DNA from: CAZEJK01 sp964512045
Lineage (GTDB): Bacteria > Acidobacteriota > Thermoanaerobaculia > Thermoanaerobaculales > Sulfomarinibacteraceae
Length of the DNA stretch: 64,000 nucleotides
Direction of reading: 5' to 3'
Assembly (NCBI GenBank): GCA_964512045.1
Contig: CAZEJK010000004.1
Coordinates: 20,866 to 84,865 of the forward strand
Within the stretch, counting starts at the first letter, position 1. Every line of letters starts with the position of its first letter. The notes below the pieces were generated by a model that saw only the letters and a list, made by a program, of their open reading frames with translations, was not told the origin of the DNA and did no database searches. Of this stretch, positions 15,452 to 24,323 are shown piece after piece. The position numbers were made by a program, and so were the translations under genes.

Positions 15452-17271
15452 ACGTCCTCTGCGGCGGGCACCGCGCCATCTCCGTAGGTGAGCGTATGGT
15501 AGCGTCCAACGGTCATCCCAGCCCACTCCTCGTGTCGCCCATCGGGCCATACGACTCGGACCCTCTCGATCGTCGAAACCTCACCGAGACCGAAAAGCAC
15601 CCGCGGATCGCTGGACGACAGGTAGCTGCCGTCGGTCGCGACACGACGCCAGAGCATCGAGCCGTCGCCTCGCACGACGGCCACGCGCGCGCCGAGCGCA
15701 TCTCTCCCCTGCGAACCGACCACTCGGAAGCCGATCCAGGGGGAACCGCTCTCCGACCTGTTGTGCAGCAGCCGCGTCGGTCCGTTGTTGTTGACGAGGA
15801 GCACGTCGCTCAGACCGTCGTTGTCGACATCGCCAACCGCCACTCCCCGGCTCACCTCGAGACGTTCAAACTCACGACCGGCCACACGGCTGATGTCCTC
15901 GAAGACGGCGCCGCCGAGGTTGCGGAACAGCTGGTTGGCCTGCTTGAGCGGGTATGGATCCCCGGCCTTGGCCAGCGCCTCGATCACTCGGATCTCACCC
16001 GTCGCGGTGATGATATCCAGCCACCCGTCGTTGTCGATGTCCAGCGCCGCAGTGCCGAAGGTCGTGTTCGCCAGGCTCGCCATCCCGAGCTGACTGACCG
16101 CGCTCCGGTCGTCGAAGAAGCCGTTCCCGAAATTGGCGAAGAACGTGTTGGTGTCGGAGCTGAGGTGGGTCATGAAGAGGTCGTCGTCGCCGTCGTTGTC
16201 CAGATCCTGTGCCACCAGCCCCATCGATGCCTGCGCTCGTCCCTGGCTCGACACTGCGGCGCCGCACTCCAGTGCGATGTTCTCGAAACGCGGCAGTCCG
16301 TCCTCGACGCCGAGATTGCGCCACAGGAAGTTCCGCTGGAGATCGTTGGCAACGTAGACGTCGATCCGCCCATCCAGGTCGAAGTCGGCGGCCACCACTC
16401 CCAGTCCACTCGACGGTGCTGCGAGCATGCCCGCGGCGCCAGTGATGTCGGCGAAGGTCCCGTCTCCCAGGTTGCGCAGCACCTTGTCCGGCTCGCCCGG
16501 GAAGCTCTGCGGTCCACAGTAGTCCTGCCGTCCGGACGGTGACCGGCAGGGACGGTCGCTGGTGACGCTGTACGCCACGTAGTTCGCCACGTAGAGGTCG
16601 AGCCACCCGTCTGCATCGAGATCGACCCACGCTGCACTGGTGGACCAGCGCGGATCGTCGGTGTTGCTTTCGGCCGTCACGTTCTCGAATCGTATGGCGC
16701 CGTTCTCGCTCACGTTCCGCCATAGCTGGTTGGAACCGAAGCTCGTCAGGTACAGGTCCACCCGGCCGTCGTTATCGTAGTCGCCTGCACTGACCCCCAT
16801 GCCGTAGCCATGCGCGTCGATCCCGCTTTCCTCGGTGATGTCCGTGAAGCGGAGGCGTCGTCGGCCATCGGCGTCAACAGTAAGATCGTTGCGGAAAAGC
16901 CTCCCCCCGTCCACCTCGGGATCGTCTGCTGCATCGTCAGGATCCTCGACCGGTTCGAGACGTCTCCCCTGGACCAGGTAGACATCCAGGTCTCCATCGT
17001 TGTCGAGATCGACCAGCGCGCCTCCAGACCCGACCGGCTCTGCGAAGTACCGCTGGCCTGTCATCCCGTTCCAGTGGACGAACTCGAGACCGGTCTCCGG
17101 CGCGATATCGACGAGAAGGTCGCTGGACGACACGTCCTCAGGTACGGCTTCGACTCCACCCCTGGCGGTGTCTGCGCCGTTACCGCCACCCCCGCACCCG
17201 AGTGCCACCAGGATGCCCAGGACACCTACCCACACGCACACCGTCTCTTTCACGTCTCCATGTCCCTGCAT
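15448..17271 (-). CDS. CRTAC1 family FG-GAP/VCBS repeat protein with ASPIC/UnbV C-terminus
   Basis: A 607-residue exported protein, probably a lipoprotein (hydrophobic start ending VALGCGGGG). The body is a seven-bladed-type propeller built from FG-GAP repeats with calcium-binding loops such as DLDNDGDLD, DYDNDGRVD, DLDADGWLD, DFDLDGRID, DLDNDGDDD, DIDNDGWLD and DVDNDGLSD. The C-terminal ~80 residues match the ASPIC/UnbV domain (GSQGRDALGARVAVV, then VVWPDGRHEEW). Function in bacteria is unsettled; adhesion or carbohydrate binding is often proposed. I start at 17271 because AAAGGAAAG precedes this ATG; an earlier ATG at 17304 is less supported. Middle gene of the TPR-CRTAC1-PPIase operon. Confidence 0.9.
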   Translation of the reverse strand: MQGHGDVKETVCVWVGVLGILVALGCGGGGNGADTARGGVEAVPEDVSSSDLLVDIAPETGLEFVHWNGMTGQRYFAEPVGSGGALVDLDNDGDLDVYLVQGRRLEPVEDPDDAADDPEVDGGRLFRNDLTVDADGRRRLRFTDITEESGIDAHGYGMGVSAGDYDNDGRVDLYLTSFGSNQLWRNVSENGAIRFENVTAESNTDDPRWSTSAAWVDLDADGWLDLYVANYVAYSVTSDRPCRSPSGRQDYCGPQSFPGEPDKVLRNLGDGTFADITGAAGMLAAPSSGLGVVAADFDLDGRIDVYVANDLQRNFLWRNLGVEDGLPRFENIALECGAAVSSQGRAQASMGLVAQDLDNDGDDDLFMTHLSSDTNTFFANFGNGFFDDRSAVSQLGMASLANTTFGTAALDIDNDGWLDIITATGEIRVIEALAKAGDPYPLKQANQLFRNLGGAVFEDISRVAGREFERLEVSRGVAVGDVDNDGLSDVLLVNNNGPTRLLHNRSESGSPWIGFRVVGSQGRDALGARVAVVRGDGSMLWRRVATDGSYLSSSDPRVLFGLGEVSTIERVRVVWPDGRHEEWAGMTVGRYHTLTYGDGAVPAAEDV

Positions 17272-17316
17272 CGCTTTCCTTTCACCTGCTGGACTCGACA
17301 GCATGACGGCACCACC

Positions 17317-18957
17317 TCAAGGCGGGGTCACGGGAGCCACGATCTGCGCCTCCCGCTCCTCCCAGGGGTTCCGACACGCCTCGCCACGCCGGTACAGCTC
17401 GAGCCTCCGACGCGCGATGTGAGCAGCTCGACGCGGCTGCAGCTCCTCCAGAGCGGCGAGCGCAGCGCTCTCCCAAGCCACCGCCTCGTCGAAGCGCCCA
17501 TCTGCCGCGGCAACCATGGCAGCCGTCTCGGCATACAGCACATCGGGCGTAGCAGCACTCTCCGCCAGCAGTCGGCGAGCCCGCTGCAGATCGCGCAGCT
17601 CTCCCGCCGGAGCGGAGCTCAGCACCCGAGCCAACAGCAGCTTCAAAGTGCGATCTGAGTCCAGCTCGGCGAGATCGTCTTCGAGCGACGTCAGCGCCTC
17701 GTCGTGACGGCCGAGCGCCATCAGCAAGGCCCCGTGCCAGAACCGGGTGCCAGGAAGGGCTTGGTCGATGGAACGAACCGCCGCGTACTGAGCCAGAGCC
17801 TCCTCGATCTCGCCACGGATCTGGTGAAGCCGTCCGAGCTCGAGGCGAGCGGGAAGAGACTCGGCATCGATTGCCAGCGCAGCCTCGAGATGCCGTCGAG
17901 CCTCCATGAATCGTCGCCGATGCATCAGCAGGCGAGCCATCTCCACGTGCGCCTTGCATCGAAGCTCTGAGCCTTCCTCTGACAGTCGCACCGCCTCGAC
18001 GAGCTGCTCCTCCGCCGCACCCCAGCGCCCGACCTCACGCAGGGCGACCCCGTAGTTGATCCGCTTCTCGGGGCCTTCAGGATCGGCAGCGACCGCTCGG
18101 CCGAGGTACCGCGTCGCCGCCTCGTTCTCGCCCCTGCGGTACGCCCGCACTCCCCGCCGCGTCAGGGTCCGAGCGCCGCGATCCATCAGCTGCACCGCTC
18201 GATGCCATGGTGCGTCGAGGATCAACGGGATTTGCATCAAGTTGTCATCCGGAACCTGCGCAAGATGATCCGCAGCCTTGTGCTCATCACCGAGCTGGCG
18301 CCAGGCCCTCGCCAGCGCGTAGTGCACCTGGGCCGCCTCCGGCTGCATCCCGATCAGCTGCTCCAGGGGCTCGAGGGCTGCAGCGGCGTCGCCGTGCAGC
18401 AGCGCGAGCTGGCCGAGCCCGAAAAGCGCTCCAGGGCTCGTTGGATGGTCCGCCTGCACCGCGGTGTAGATCTCCTTGGCACGACCGAGGTCTTGGCGCC
18501 GCATCGCCAGATCGGCCAGCCGGATCCGCGCCTCCACACTTTCGGGGTCCAGCTCCACCGCCGCCGAGTAGTGGGCCCAGGCCGCCTCGAGGTCTCCGGT
18601 GTCTTCGCTGACCATACCCAGGTAGTACGGCCAGCGCGGATCGGCAGGGTCCAGACGCTGCGCGTTACCGTAGCACTCCGCCGCGCTCGAGCTGTACTTG
18701 TAGGTGTGAAACCACTGTCCAAGGCTCCCCCACGCCGAGGCACGCTCGGCAGAACCATGGGCGCCACTCTCCGCCTGCTGCAGATCGGCCCAGATCTCAT
18801 CAAACTGCTCGCGGACCGCCACGTCCACCTGATCGAGATCGTGCGGAGGAGCCACCGAGTCGACAGAAGGCGCGGGCTTCACACCCAGACCGCACGCTGC
18901 AAGCACCGCCACAGCGACGACGATGGTGGACCATCCTGATAATCTCAAAGGCCACAC
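17317..18957 (-). CDS. TPR-repeat lipoprotein
   Basis: A 546-residue lipoprotein: a short hydrophobic segment ends in LAAC with Cys22. About ten tetratricopeptide units follow (for example WPYYLGMVSEDTGDLEAAW and RLELGRLHQIRGEIEEAL), forming a helical scaffold for protein contacts in the periplasm. I start at the GTG at 18957 because AAGGGGAAG lies just upstream; the open frame continues further upstream through repeat DNA and should not be annotated as coding. The stop is 46 bases before CRTAC1, so this is the first gene of a three-gene operon. CRTAC1 and TPR proteins are frequent neighbours in Acidobacteriota-like genomes, but the joint function is not known to me. Confidence 0.85.
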   Translation of the reverse strand: MWPLRLSGWSTIVVAVAVLAACGLGVKPAPSVDSVAPPHDLDQVDVAVREQFDEIWADLQQAESGAHGSAERASAWGSLGQWFHTYKYSSSAAECYGNAQRLDPADPRWPYYLGMVSEDTGDLEAAWAHYSAAVELDPESVEARIRLADLAMRRQDLGRAKEIYTAVQADHPTSPGALFGLGQLALLHGDAAAALEPLEQLIGMQPEAAQVHYALARAWRQLGDEHKAADHLAQVPDDNLMQIPLILDAPWHRAVQLMDRGARTLTRRGVRAYRRGENEAATRYLGRAVAADPEGPEKRINYGVALREVGRWGAAEEQLVEAVRLSEEGSELRCKAHVEMARLLMHRRRFMEARRHLEAALAIDAESLPARLELGRLHQIRGEIEEALAQYAAVRSIDQALPGTRFWHGALLMALGRHDEALTSLEDDLAELDSDRTLKLLLARVLSSAPAGELRDLQRARRLLAESAATPDVLYAETAAMVAAADGRFDEAVAWESAALAALEELQPRRAAHIARRRLELYRRGEACRNPWEEREAQIVAPVTPP

Positions 18958-18973
18958 GACATTCTTCCCCTTT

Positions 18974-19217
18974 GGCGGCTCAAAACTCCGTATCTTCGAA
19001 AATTCGAAGCATCCTCCGGGGACCGGATAGCCGGGATCCGGCTGTCGGGGCCGGGACCGGGGCCAGCACCGGAGCCGGGCTGTGGCGTCGTCGGTTCTGC
19101 GAGTGAGACTGAGTGGGCGGGGGAGCTCATACCTAACCGCAAACACCTTACAGCTACGCGGGCCCGGGACCGGCGCCATCGGAGCATTACTCTGGTTGCG
19201 GCCCGCGGCCGCGTTGG
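18974..19217. repeat. Composite dispersed repeat, copy A
   Basis: This is most of the 432-base divergent space (18958-19389). Module 1 (18974-19012) holds the inverted repeat CTTCGAAAATTCGAAG preceded by CTCAAAACTCCGTAT. Module 2 (19145-19217) runs from ACCTTACAGCTACG to GCGGCCGCGTTGG and can fold through GCGGGCC/GGCCCGC arms. The DNA between is G+C-rich (CCGG-type short palindromes). Both modules recur at 32146-32280 and 60631-60908, and module 2 in part at 38766. Beyond 19217, TTGACA at about 19305-19310 next to AATCCCTCGGGATT may be promoter elements for the plus-strand operon. Confidence 0.75.
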
Positions 19218-19389
19218 TGACATGTGACCAGCTCTCGCCACGCATGAACCCCCTCACACCCCGAGCACATCATAGGACGTCCCTCGGCCAGCGTCCCAAC
19301 GCACCTTGACAATCCCTCGGGATTCTAGCAAGGTTGAGTAGCTGATCAAGGAATCTTCCATGACGGCACCGGTCCATAAGGGGGAACCG

Positions 19390-20235
19390 ATGAGCACGAA
19401 GCAACTCGCTACGACGTCTGTGATTTTGGTCTCGCTGATTGCTGCCTGCCTTGCGATCGCAGCAGGAAGCGCCGACGCCCAGACGGCAGTCACCGCGATC
19501 GATCGCGGAGAGCAGATCGAGGCTCTGCGCGCCATGGAGCCGTCGCAACGACGCGCGGAGCTCAAGAAGATGGATCCCTCCGAGCGGCGTGGTCTCTGGA
19601 TGGAGCTCAAGGGCGCCGAGCGCCAGGACAGCGTGGCGCGAGCGACGGGGCTCTACAGCAGCATGACACCGCAGACGGTAACCGCCCAGCCGTCCGCTTC
19701 GTGGGCAAGCAGAGCGGTGGGCACCATTGCTTACGACAACGGCTTTCCGTCAACGGGTTTTGCTGGAGGTGCGCTCGTCGGCAACCACTTCGACACCCAC
19801 ACCGGGATTCCGGTGATCAACCCAGGTACCATCTCTACCATTCAGGCGGTGGTGGTCCCCGGGCCGAGCCAGACCGGCTCCTCCGCGGGCTTCGTGATCC
19901 ACGGACCGCAGACTACCGGCGGCGGCGCCATGGCGCTATTCAGCAGCTTCACCGCCGCCAGCGGCGTCATCGATACCGTCAGCTTCGCTGGCCTCGGGGT
20001 CACCTACACAGGCAGCAGCTTCTTCGTGCTCTTCGGTGACTTTGCTTCGAGCTATATTCCAGTCTTTGGCACCGAGACGGCCCTGGGCCAGGGCCACCAC
20101 GGCGTGGTGGGCTACACAGGCGGCCAGGGCCCGAACATCACCGGGACGTTCAACTTCGGGGGAACCCTGAACGCGTTCGTCCGCGCCACCGGAAACATCG
20201 TCCCCGTGGAGCTCATGAGCTTCGATGCGAGCTGA
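19390..20235 (+). CDS. Secreted protein of unknown function, VPVELMSF C-terminus
   Basis: A 281-residue exported protein with a good signal peptide (cleavage likely after SADA, before QTAV). A short charged helical segment (residues ~35-75) is followed by a Gly/Ser/Thr-rich, probably beta-sheet domain. I recognise no family. The last residues VPVELMSFDAS resemble the VELxSF segment that precedes C-terminal sorting or Ig-like domains in many Bacteroidota and Acidobacteriota proteins, but here the protein ends right after it. AAGGGGGAA precedes the chosen ATG. The stop overlaps the next gene by 11 bases, so it is the first gene of an operon with a prolyl isomerase and a sulfatase-fold protein and may be a client of the isomerase. 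Confidence 0.75.
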   Translation: MSTKQLATTSVILVSLIAACLAIAAGSADAQTAVTAIDRGEQIEALRAMEPSQRRAELKKMDPSERRGLWMELKGAERQDSVARATGLYSSMTPQTVTAQPSASWASRAVGTIAYDNGFPSTGFAGGALVGNHFDTHTGIPVINPGTISTIQAVVVPGPSQTGSSAGFVIHGPQTTGGGAMALFSSFTAASGVIDTVSFAGLGVTYTGSSFFVLFGDFASSYIPVFGTETALGQGHHGVVGYTGGQGPNITGTFNFGGTLNAFVRATGNIVPVELMSFDAS

Positions 20236-22018
20236 GCACCACCGGAAGCAACTGAACCACCTTCGACAAGCTTGTCTCCTGACCATCATCGCCGTCTTCT
20301 GTGGCGCGATGGTCGGAGCGGCGTGCCGAGGCTCCGACGATGCGAACGTTGTCGAGGAGCAGGGCAGCGTGGTCGCACGGTTCGGCAACATCGAGATCAC
20401 CGCCGCCGAGCTCGATGCGAGGGTTCTTTCGCTGCCGCCTGCCCAGCGGCCGAGCCCCGGAGAAGATCTCCAGGAGTGGCACCGAGAGCAGATCGAGGAG
20501 CTCGTCATCGAGGCGCTGCTGCGCCAAAACGCCCGCGACAGGGACGTCCACTCGAGCCCTCGGTTTCGTGCGGCACGGAGCGGGGCAGAGAAGCAGCTCG
20601 TGGTCCAGCAGAGCCTGATCACAGCTCGTCCGGAGATTGGCGACGTCAACGAACAGGATATCGCCAGCTTCTACGCCGAGCACGCGGACTCGTTCCGCGC
20701 CCCCGAGCGACGGGCGACGTATCATATCTTCCTGCGCTCAGGGCCGGAGCAGCCGGCGTCTGCGGCGCGGGCCCAGATCGAGGCGTTGCGCGACCGAGTG
20801 CTACGCGGCGAGAGCTTCCTGCTGTTGGCCAAGGAGCACTCGGACTCCGAGAGCCGCCACCAACAAGGCTACCTCGGCTGGCTGCGGCCGGGCGAGCTGC
20901 CGCCGGAGCCCGACGAGACGGTGTTTCGCCTCGACGAAGGGCTACCCAGCGAGCCCGTCGTCACTGCCGAAGGGGTGCACATCTTCTACGTCGACCAGAT
21001 CCTTCCGGAGCGGCAGGTCGGCCTCGACGAGGCTCGTCCAATCGTCGCTCAGCAGGTGGTCAACCAGCGGCGGCGGGCGGCGCTGGTGGAGATCGCCGCT
21101 GCGATCGATCCGCCACCCGGCTCCGTGGTGCTGGACCGCAGCAGCTTCGAGGAGATGATTGCGAGCGAAGACGCTGGGGCGGTGGTCCTGCAGATCGGCG
21201 ACAGCGTGCTCACCCTCGGTGATCTGCGTCAGCTCGTGCAGCAGACCGTCGCACAGCAACGCCAACCTCGCCCGGCGCCATATGTGGACCTGGCCTGGGA
21301 GCTGCTGGAAAGCAGACGCCGCACCGAGCTGATCTATCAGCACCACCGTCACGATGGCGCAATCGACGGAGAGGATCTCACCGCTCGCCTGGAGGCATGG
21401 GAAGACCAGGCCCTGGTGCAGCTCGAGCGGGAGCACCACCTGAGCGAGATCGCTCAGCGTGACAACGGGATCCTGCGTGAGTTCTACTCGAGCAACATCG
21501 GCCAGTTCAGCACGCCCCCACGTTGGCGCATCCGACGCCTGCGCATCCCGCTAGACGACAGCGCGCGGGAGGTCATGGTCCGGCTCGAGGAGGCCGCGAG
21601 CTCCAACGACCGCGGCCTGGAGGAGCTTCGCACCGAGCTCGGTGGAACGATCGAGGCTCTGGAGCTGACAAGCCAGGCCGAGCTGCAACGGGTCGAGCCG
21701 AAGCTGCCTCCGTTGATCGCTCCGTTGCCCGAAGGCGCGCTCAGCCCGCCGTACCGCACCCTCAGCACCATCGAGATCGCCGAGGTCGTGGAACGCAACG
21801 ACGCGAGGCCGGTGCCGTTCGAGGAGGCCCGCAACCGCGTGATCGCGCTGTACGTGAAGGAGCACAACGGCCAGCTGTATGCGCAGCTGCGGAGCGAGCT
21901 GCTGGCCACCGCAGAGCTCGAGATCGTCCCGGAAGGCCTTCGGGAGCTGCAGACACTGAGCGCAGTTCCGTCTGAGATCAGCGTCGAGCAGCTGGAGGCG
22001 CTGTTCGAGGAGCTCTGA
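20225..22018 (+). CDS. SurA/PpiC-type prolyl isomerase lipoprotein
   Basis: A 597-residue periplasmic protein with an N-terminal hydrophobic segment ending near GAACRGS (possible lipid anchor at that Cys). A SurA-N-like helical region (about 45-130) precedes a parvulin domain (about 155-260: ERRATYHIFLRSG to GYLGWLRPGELPPEPDETVF). The C-terminal half repeats the pattern of helices plus a degenerate isomerase-like region (about 415-540). It should assist folding of exported proteins. It overlaps the secreted protein upstream by 11 bases and its TGA shares a base with the next ATG, so the three genes are translationally linked. It mirrors the isomerase at 13814 in the divergent operon, although the sequences are not close by eye. 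Confidence 0.85.
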   Translation: MRAEHHRKQLNHLRQACLLTIIAVFCGAMVGAACRGSDDANVVEEQGSVVARFGNIEITAAELDARVLSLPPAQRPSPGEDLQEWHREQIEELVIEALLRQNARDRDVHSSPRFRAARSGAEKQLVVQQSLITARPEIGDVNEQDIASFYAEHADSFRAPERRATYHIFLRSGPEQPASAARAQIEALRDRVLRGESFLLLAKEHSDSESRHQQGYLGWLRPGELPPEPDETVFRLDEGLPSEPVVTAEGVHIFYVDQILPERQVGLDEARPIVAQQVVNQRRRAALVEIAAAIDPPPGSVVLDRSSFEEMIASEDAGAVVLQIGDSVLTLGDLRQLVQQTVAQQRQPRPAPYVDLAWELLESRRRTELIYQHHRHDGAIDGEDLTARLEAWEDQALVQLEREHHLSEIAQRDNGILREFYSSNIGQFSTPPRWRIRRLRIPLDDSAREVMVRLEEAASSNDRGLEELRTELGGTIEALELTSQAELQRVEPKLPPLIAPLPEGALSPPYRTLSTIEIAEVVERNDARPVPFEEARNRVIALYVKEHNGQLYAQLRSELLATAELEIVPEGLRELQTLSAVPSEISVEQLEALFEEL

Positions 22019-24168
22019 TGCGGTGCTCAGCCAACCACACCGTGCATGCGATCGGGTGCGTGATCGCGCTGACGGCTCTCGGCGCTGCCTGCCGAGGCGA
22101 GCAGCCATTGAACCTCCTGCTGATCACCCTCGACACCACCCGCGCGGATCGGATCGGCTGTTACGGCAACTCCGCGATCGAGACGCCGCACCTCGACCGG
22201 CTGGCAACCGACGGAGTTCGATTTGCCAACGCCATGAGCCCGGTCCCGATCACAACGCCGTCGCACGCCACGATCCTCACTGGACGGTATCCGCTCGCCC
22301 ACGGGGTTCGCGACAACGGGCTGTTCGTGCTCGGCGACGAGCAGACGACATTGGCAGAGCTCCTGCACGACGCTGGCTACGCCACAGGTGCCGCGATCGG
22401 AGCGTTCCCGCTGACCGCGCAGTTCGGCCTCGATCAGGGCTTCGAGCTGTACGACGACCACCTCGCCGCCGCCTTCCAGAGCTACCTGGGCGGTCGCGGT
22501 TCTCTGAAGAAGGATCTGTTCTTCGATGAACGCCCGGCAGCCCGGGTCAACGAGGCCATCCTTCCATGGCTCGACGACCAGAAGGACCGGCCGTTCTTCG
22601 CATGGGTGCACTACTTCGACCCCCACCAACCGTTCGAGCCCCAGCCGCCGTTCGATCAGCTGTACGCACATGACCTCTACGACGGCGAGATTGCGTACAC
22701 GGACCGCTGCATCGGCTACCTTCTCCAGCGACTTGAGGGTTCCGGAGCGCTCGATCGAACCCTGGTCGTGGTGGTGGGCGACCACGGCGAAGGGCTCGGC
22801 GAGCACAACGAGGTGACCCACGCCATTCTCGCCTACAACTCGACCCTCCACGTGCCGCTGATCGTGCGTCCTCCCGGAGGCGCCGGGCCGGCCGGCCGGG
22901 TCGTGGAGCAACGCGTCTCCACGGTCGACGTGCTGCCGACGATCCTTGATCTTTTGAACGTCACCCGACCCGACGGGCTCCAGGGAAGATCGCTGGCTCC
23001 GCTATGGAACGACTCAGCGCCCGGCGCCGCCCCACCCGCGCACTACGCCGAGAACCTCTCCCCTCGTCTGACCCACGGTTGGGGAGAGCTCAGAGTGCTG
23101 TTCGACGGCGCCCTGAAGTACATCCACGGACCCCGGCCCGAGCTCTTCGACCTCGCCGCGGACCCGGCCGAGACCAACGATCTCTCCGCCGAGCGGCCAG
23201 ACGACGTCCTCCGGATGAGGGCGACCCTCGAGGAGCTCATCTCCGAGCTCACAGTCGCGGGTATCAGCACTGCAATGCCGTTGGATGAGGGAGTCCGCCA
23301 TCAGCTCGAGGCTCTAGGCTACCTGCACAGTGCAGGCGAGGTCGACACGGAGATCACAGAGCAGCTCCTCGAGGGCGGCATCGCACCTCAAGATCGGGTC
23401 GGCGACATCAACGATCTCAGCGCCGCAAAGCACCTGCTCTACGACCGGCGAGCCGCCGATGCCCTGGTGTACACCGCGAAGCTCGCCCGAGCCAACCCCA
23501 CGAGCCCGATGTACCTGGAGCTCCACGCCTCTGCCCTGAGCGAGCTTGGCCGAATCGAAGAGGCGTGGGACGTCGTCCAGCGCCTGTCGACCTTCCGCGA
23601 GGCATCGGAGACCTTGATTCTCCGGCTCACAGCGCAGCGGTTCGAGCAGGGGCAGCGCGACTCCACGGTCGCGTTCTTGAAGGAGCGCATCGCGAGCCAG
23701 CCGAGCGCCAACAGCCTCTGGCTCCTCGCATCGCTGTATCAACAGCTGGGAGAGCTCTCTGAAGCCCGGTCACTGCTCGATCGTGCGCTCGCCGAGGATC
23801 CGCTGTTCGTTCCGGCCCGAATCGACCGCGCGGTGCTGCTCGATCAGAGCGGCCAGCGGAACGAGGCCGAGCGCGAGTTCGTACGCAGCATCGAGGACTC
23901 TCCCTACTTCGCGAAGGCGCACTACAACTTCGGCACCTTCCTGCTGCGTTCGAGCCGCTACGCGGAGGCCCAGGACCACTTTCACCGCGCGGTGGCTCTC
24001 GCTCCACGCTACCTCAAGGCCCACCTGGCACTGGTAGCGGCCCATCTGGCAGCGATGGAGCTGGATCCAGCGAACGCAGCCTACGCCAGGTTGCGCCAGC
24101 TGGCGCCAGACAGCGAAGCGACACGCACCGCTGCCGAGCTGCTTGCTGAGGCCCACGCCACAGGCTGA
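22018..24168 (+). CDS. Sulfatase-fold hydrolase/transferase with C-terminal TPR repeats; not formylglycine type
   Basis: A 716-residue exported protein. After an N-terminal hydrophobic segment ending GAACRG, the alkaline-phosphatase-superfamily domain starts at LLLITLDTTRADRIGCYG. The catalytic segment reads PITTPSHATILTG: Thr79 stands where sulfatases have Cys or Ser, and His83 replaces the usual Arg, so no formylglycine can form. Other metal-site motifs are present (FDPHQPFEP and VVVGDHGEGLGEH). About residue 440 onward is a TPR array. The Thr nucleophile suggests a phosphodiesterase, phosphotransferase or related enzyme rather than a true sulfatase. The ATG overlaps the upstream stop by one base, with GAGGAG before it. 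It is the last gene of the operon starting at 19390. Confidence 0.85.
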   Translation: MRCSANHTVHAIGCVIALTALGAACRGEQPLNLLLITLDTTRADRIGCYGNSAIETPHLDRLATDGVRFANAMSPVPITTPSHATILTGRYPLAHGVRDNGLFVLGDEQTTLAELLHDAGYATGAAIGAFPLTAQFGLDQGFELYDDHLAAAFQSYLGGRGSLKKDLFFDERPAARVNEAILPWLDDQKDRPFFAWVHYFDPHQPFEPQPPFDQLYAHDLYDGEIAYTDRCIGYLLQRLEGSGALDRTLVVVVGDHGEGLGEHNEVTHAILAYNSTLHVPLIVRPPGGAGPAGRVVEQRVSTVDVLPTILDLLNVTRPDGLQGRSLAPLWNDSAPGAAPPAHYAENLSPRLTHGWGELRVLFDGALKYIHGPRPELFDLAADPAETNDLSAERPDDVLRMRATLEELISELTVAGISTAMPLDEGVRHQLEALGYLHSAGEVDTEITEQLLEGGIAPQDRVGDINDLSAAKHLLYDRRAADALVYTAKLARANPTSPMYLELHASALSELGRIEEAWDVVQRLSTFREASETLILRLTAQRFEQGQRDSTVAFLKERIASQPSANSLWLLASLYQQLGELSEARSLLDRALAEDPLFVPARIDRAVLLDQSGQRNEAEREFVRSIEDSPYFAKAHYNFGTFLLRSSRYAEAQDHFHRAVALAPRYLKAHLALVAAHLAAMELDPANAAYARLRQLAPDSEATRTAAELLAEAHATG

Positions 24169-24183
24169 TCGTCAGTAAGGCCC

Positions 24184-24196
24184 GGTCGGTCCGACC
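24184..24196. terminator. Short hairpin after the plus-strand operon
   Basis: GGTCGGTCCGACC is a palindrome with six-base arms, 15 bases after the stop of the sulfatase-fold gene. There is no T-run, so it is only a weak terminator candidate. Confidence 0.3.
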
Positions 24197-24323
24197 AGCA
24201 GGGGCGCGTCACCCGTGCAACGGCCCCGTGACCTCTCGCGACTGTACTCATGTTGATTGACAAGGTGACGTACTGGTCCCTAGCTTGAAAGGAGCGGATC
24301 CAAGATGAAAGGGGGATCAATGG

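Noticed and set aside
19145..19217. Module 2 as a known riboswitch (c-di-GMP, glycine, SAM/SAH or cobalamin)
   Set aside because: I compared both strands with the conserved cores of these classes from memory and found no match; the element is better kept as an unassigned structured repeat.
18958..19257. N-terminal extension of the TPR lipoprotein through the intergenic repeat
   Set aside because: The frame stays open, but the extension is translated repeat DNA, would bury the lipoprotein signal in the interior, and a ribosome site and GTG exist at 18957.
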